Shown piece by piece: positions 6,449 to 6,974 of a stretch of 6,974 nucleotides of DNA (position 1 is the first letter of the stretch; every line of letters starts with the position of its first letter). Source of the stretch: Eubacterium sp. CAG:248 (GTDB lineage Bacteria; Bacillota; Clostridia; Lachnospirales; Lachnospiraceae). Position numbers and translations under genes: made by a program. The stretch spans positions 1 through 6,974 of the forward strand of contig FR886160.1 of the NCBI GenBank assembly GCA_000436475.1, written 5' to 3'. The notes beneath the pieces are model-generated. The model did no database searches. It was not told the DNA's origin and saw only the letters and a list, made by a program, of their open reading frames with translations.

Positions 6449-6487
6449 TATCAGGTTCTCAGATAATTTTCTGATAAGCTCCTGATA
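6449..6487 (-). ncRNA. Nested stem-loop in the feoA1-feoA2 intergenic mRNA
   Basis: Directly after the feoA1 stop codon, TATCAGG/CCTGATA (6449-6455 with 6481-6487) forms an outer stem and TCAGA/TCTGA (6459-6463 with 6470-6474) an inner one. No U-run follows on the minus strand, so it is not an intrinsic terminator. It may stabilise the feoA1 message or be a processing site. No known RNA family is recognised. Confidence 0.3.
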
Positions 6488-6491
6488 AATA

Positions 6492-6701
6492 CTACACCAT
6501 AATCTTTGTTGCCATATCTTTACCAATAGCCACACGAGATTCTTTAATATTAACTATAACATTACCGCCTGTCTTAGAAATCACTGTTACGATAGCTCCA
6601 ACTACGAATCCGAGATTCTCAAGAAAACGTCTTGTTTCTTCTTTGCCTCCAACTCTTGTTATTGTAGCTGTCTCACCTTCACCTATCATTGATAATGGCA
6701 T
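6492..6701 (-). CDS. feoA: FeoA domain protein (first copy, feoA1)
   Basis: This 69-residue FeoA-family protein begins MPLSMIGEGETATITRVGG. It continues with RRFLENLGFVVGAIVTVISK (about 24-43) and NVIVNIKESRVAIGKDMATKIMV, the expected small beta-barrel pattern. I chose the ATG at 6701 because AGGAG stands 8 bases upstream and the family normally starts just before this motif; an in-frame ATG at 6755 would add 18 unrelated residues. It differs clearly from the second copy: it lacks the PLGDP loop and shares only the general fold, so it is an old paralogue and not a recent duplication. Tandem unequal FeoA proteins are common in Clostridia, and the two may act on FeoB in different ways; that is inference. 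It is the first gene after the main promoter, with a leader of about 86 nt. Confidence 0.93.
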   Translation of the reverse strand: MPLSMIGEGETATITRVGGKEETRRFLENLGFVVGAIVTVISKTGGNVIVNIKESRVAIGKDMATKIMV

Positions 6702-6733
6702 AATTATCACTCCTGTCTGTGTATAATGATATG

Positions 6734-6753
6734 GGTGTTTTTTTATTAACACC
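6734..6753 (-). ncRNA. Short hairpin in the feoA1 leader
   Basis: GGTGTT (6734-6739) and AACACC (6748-6753) form a 6-bp stem with an 8-nt A-rich loop on the minus-strand transcript, about 33 nt before the feoA1 start. It has no following U-run and matches no riboswitch I know. Confidence 0.25.
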
Positions 6754-6765
6754 ACTCACTAATGT

Positions 6766-6787
6766 TGATAATGTTTTTCATTTATCA
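6766..6787. promoter_or_regulatory. Fur-box-like inverted repeat at the feoA1 transcription start
   Basis: TGATAA (6766-6771) and TTATCA (6782-6787) are perfect inverted arms 10 bp apart. The similarity extends to TGATAATG on one arm against a one-base-bulged CATTTATCA on the other. It lies at about +1 to +22 of the predicted transcript, a good position for a repressor. TGATAA/TTATCA half-sites are typical of Fur boxes, though the spacing here is not the canonical one. Confidence 0.4.
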
Positions 6788-6791
6788 CGGT

Positions 6792-6807
6792 GTTAGTATA
6801 TACTAAC
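6792..6807. promoter_or_regulatory. Perfect 16-bp palindrome overlapping the feo promoter -10
   Basis: GTTAGTATATACTAAC is identical on both strands and contains the entire -10 hexamer of the feoA1 promoter. TTAG/CTAA half-sites resemble the outer bases of DtxR/IdeR/MntR-type operators (TTAGG...CCTAA). Position and perfect symmetry argue for an operator; the regulator is not identified. Confidence 0.65.
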
Positions 6808-6823
6808 GTACATTAGATGTCAA
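6795..6823 (-). promoter_or_regulatory. Main sigma-A promoter of the feo operon
   Basis: The -35 is TTGACA (6818-6823, perfect consensus). The spacer is 17 bp and the -10 is TATACT (6795-6800, 5 of 6). Transcription should start near 6788 and read feoA1, feoA2, feoB, the Cys-rich gene and the Fur-like gene. The near-consensus strength together with an embedded operator suggests a promoter that is strong when derepressed. Confidence 0.78.
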
Positions 6824-6943
6824 TTACTTTTTTTAGATATTTTTAATTTCTGTTATATTAACAAAACGCGCGTAAGATATAGTGAAGTTTTTTAAGCATA
6901 AACTAACCTTGTGTTTAGGCAGCTTATTGTTTAGCACGGTCCA
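6824..6943. other. AT-rich non-coding stretch upstream of the feo promoter
   Basis: No gene is recognised here. It contains an isolated ACGCGCGT palindrome near 6866-6873 in otherwise AT-rich DNA, and a weak TAAAC/GTTTA inverted repeat near 6899-6917. The nature of any gene further upstream cannot be seen. Confidence 0.4.
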
Positions 6944-6974
6944 AATTGTTGTTTAATTGAATATTAGTTGGTGA
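6944..6974 (-). repeat. Right copy of a perfect 31-bp terminal inverted repeat
   Basis: This is the reverse complement of bases 2-32 and forms the last bases of the window, so the repeat may continue outside. It lies upstream of the feo promoter, so the two copies enclose the complete set of genes and promoters. Confidence 0.9.

Noticed and set aside
6306..6491. Fe(II)-responsive NiCo (czcD) riboswitch or Mn riboswitch
   Set aside because: I considered these because they occur near metal transporters in Clostridia. The conserved G-rich junction sequences expected for them are not visible here or in the feoA1 leader.
6702..6755. Longer feoA1 N-terminus starting at 6755
   Set aside because: The added 18 residues are unlike FeoA and include the AGGAG that serves the ATG at 6701.
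6858..6899. A 13-codon minus-strand frame (MLKKLHYILRAFC) with an AAGG upstream
   Set aside because: It lies upstream of the feo promoter, is too short to judge and has no supporting conservation or promoter. A leader peptide role would require it to be on the feo transcript.

Overview
The window is AT-rich and densely coding, with every recognisable gene on the minus strand, so the genes read from right to left. Gene content and protein style suggest an anaerobic Firmicute of class Clostridia, probably Lachnospiraceae. The indicators are a tandem feoA-feoA-feoB operon, a FeoB-associated Cys-rich mini-protein, a small DUF6110-like membrane protein and strong AGGAGG-type ribosome sites. The organism call is inference; no rRNA or other phylogenetic marker is present.

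Layout in transcription order. (1) 6702-6974 is non-coding. It carries a strong sigma-A-type promoter (TTGACA, 17 bp, TATACT) whose -10 lies inside a perfect 16-bp palindrome, and a Fur-box-like repeat near the expected transcription start. (2) feoA1 (6492-6701), feoA2 (6012-6230), feoB (3417-5906), a 43-codon Cys-rich membrane protein gene (3244-3375) and a divergent Fur-family regulator (2759-3229) form the ferrous iron uptake operon. Hairpins lie in the feoA1-feoA2 and feoA2-feoB gaps. (3) A long AT-rich hairpin (2667-2722) probably ends that unit. (4) A second promoter (TGGAAA, 17 bp, TATAAT), again with a palindrome over its -10 and with direct repeats upstream, drives a small membrane protein gene (2162-2470) and a P1B-type ATPase gene (53-2143), separated by 18 bp.

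The most interesting reading is that the second unit is a ferrosome (fez) locus. The ATPase has an SCA motif in place of CPC in its metal-binding membrane helix, no CxxC in its N-terminal domain, and a small GxxxG-containing membrane protein encoded just upstream. This matches the FezA/FezB (P1B-6 ATPase) pairs needed to form iron-storing ferrosome organelles in Clostridioides difficile. With feo beside it, the locus would pair Fe(II) import with Fe(II) sequestration. The encoded Fur-like regulator has no histidine at all and eight cysteines, so it cannot use the classical Fur metal sites.

The whole cassette is bracketed by a perfect 31-bp inverted repeat (2-32 and 6944-6974) at the two ends of the window. 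It could mark a mobile or invertible segment, or be an assembly-graph effect at a repeat.
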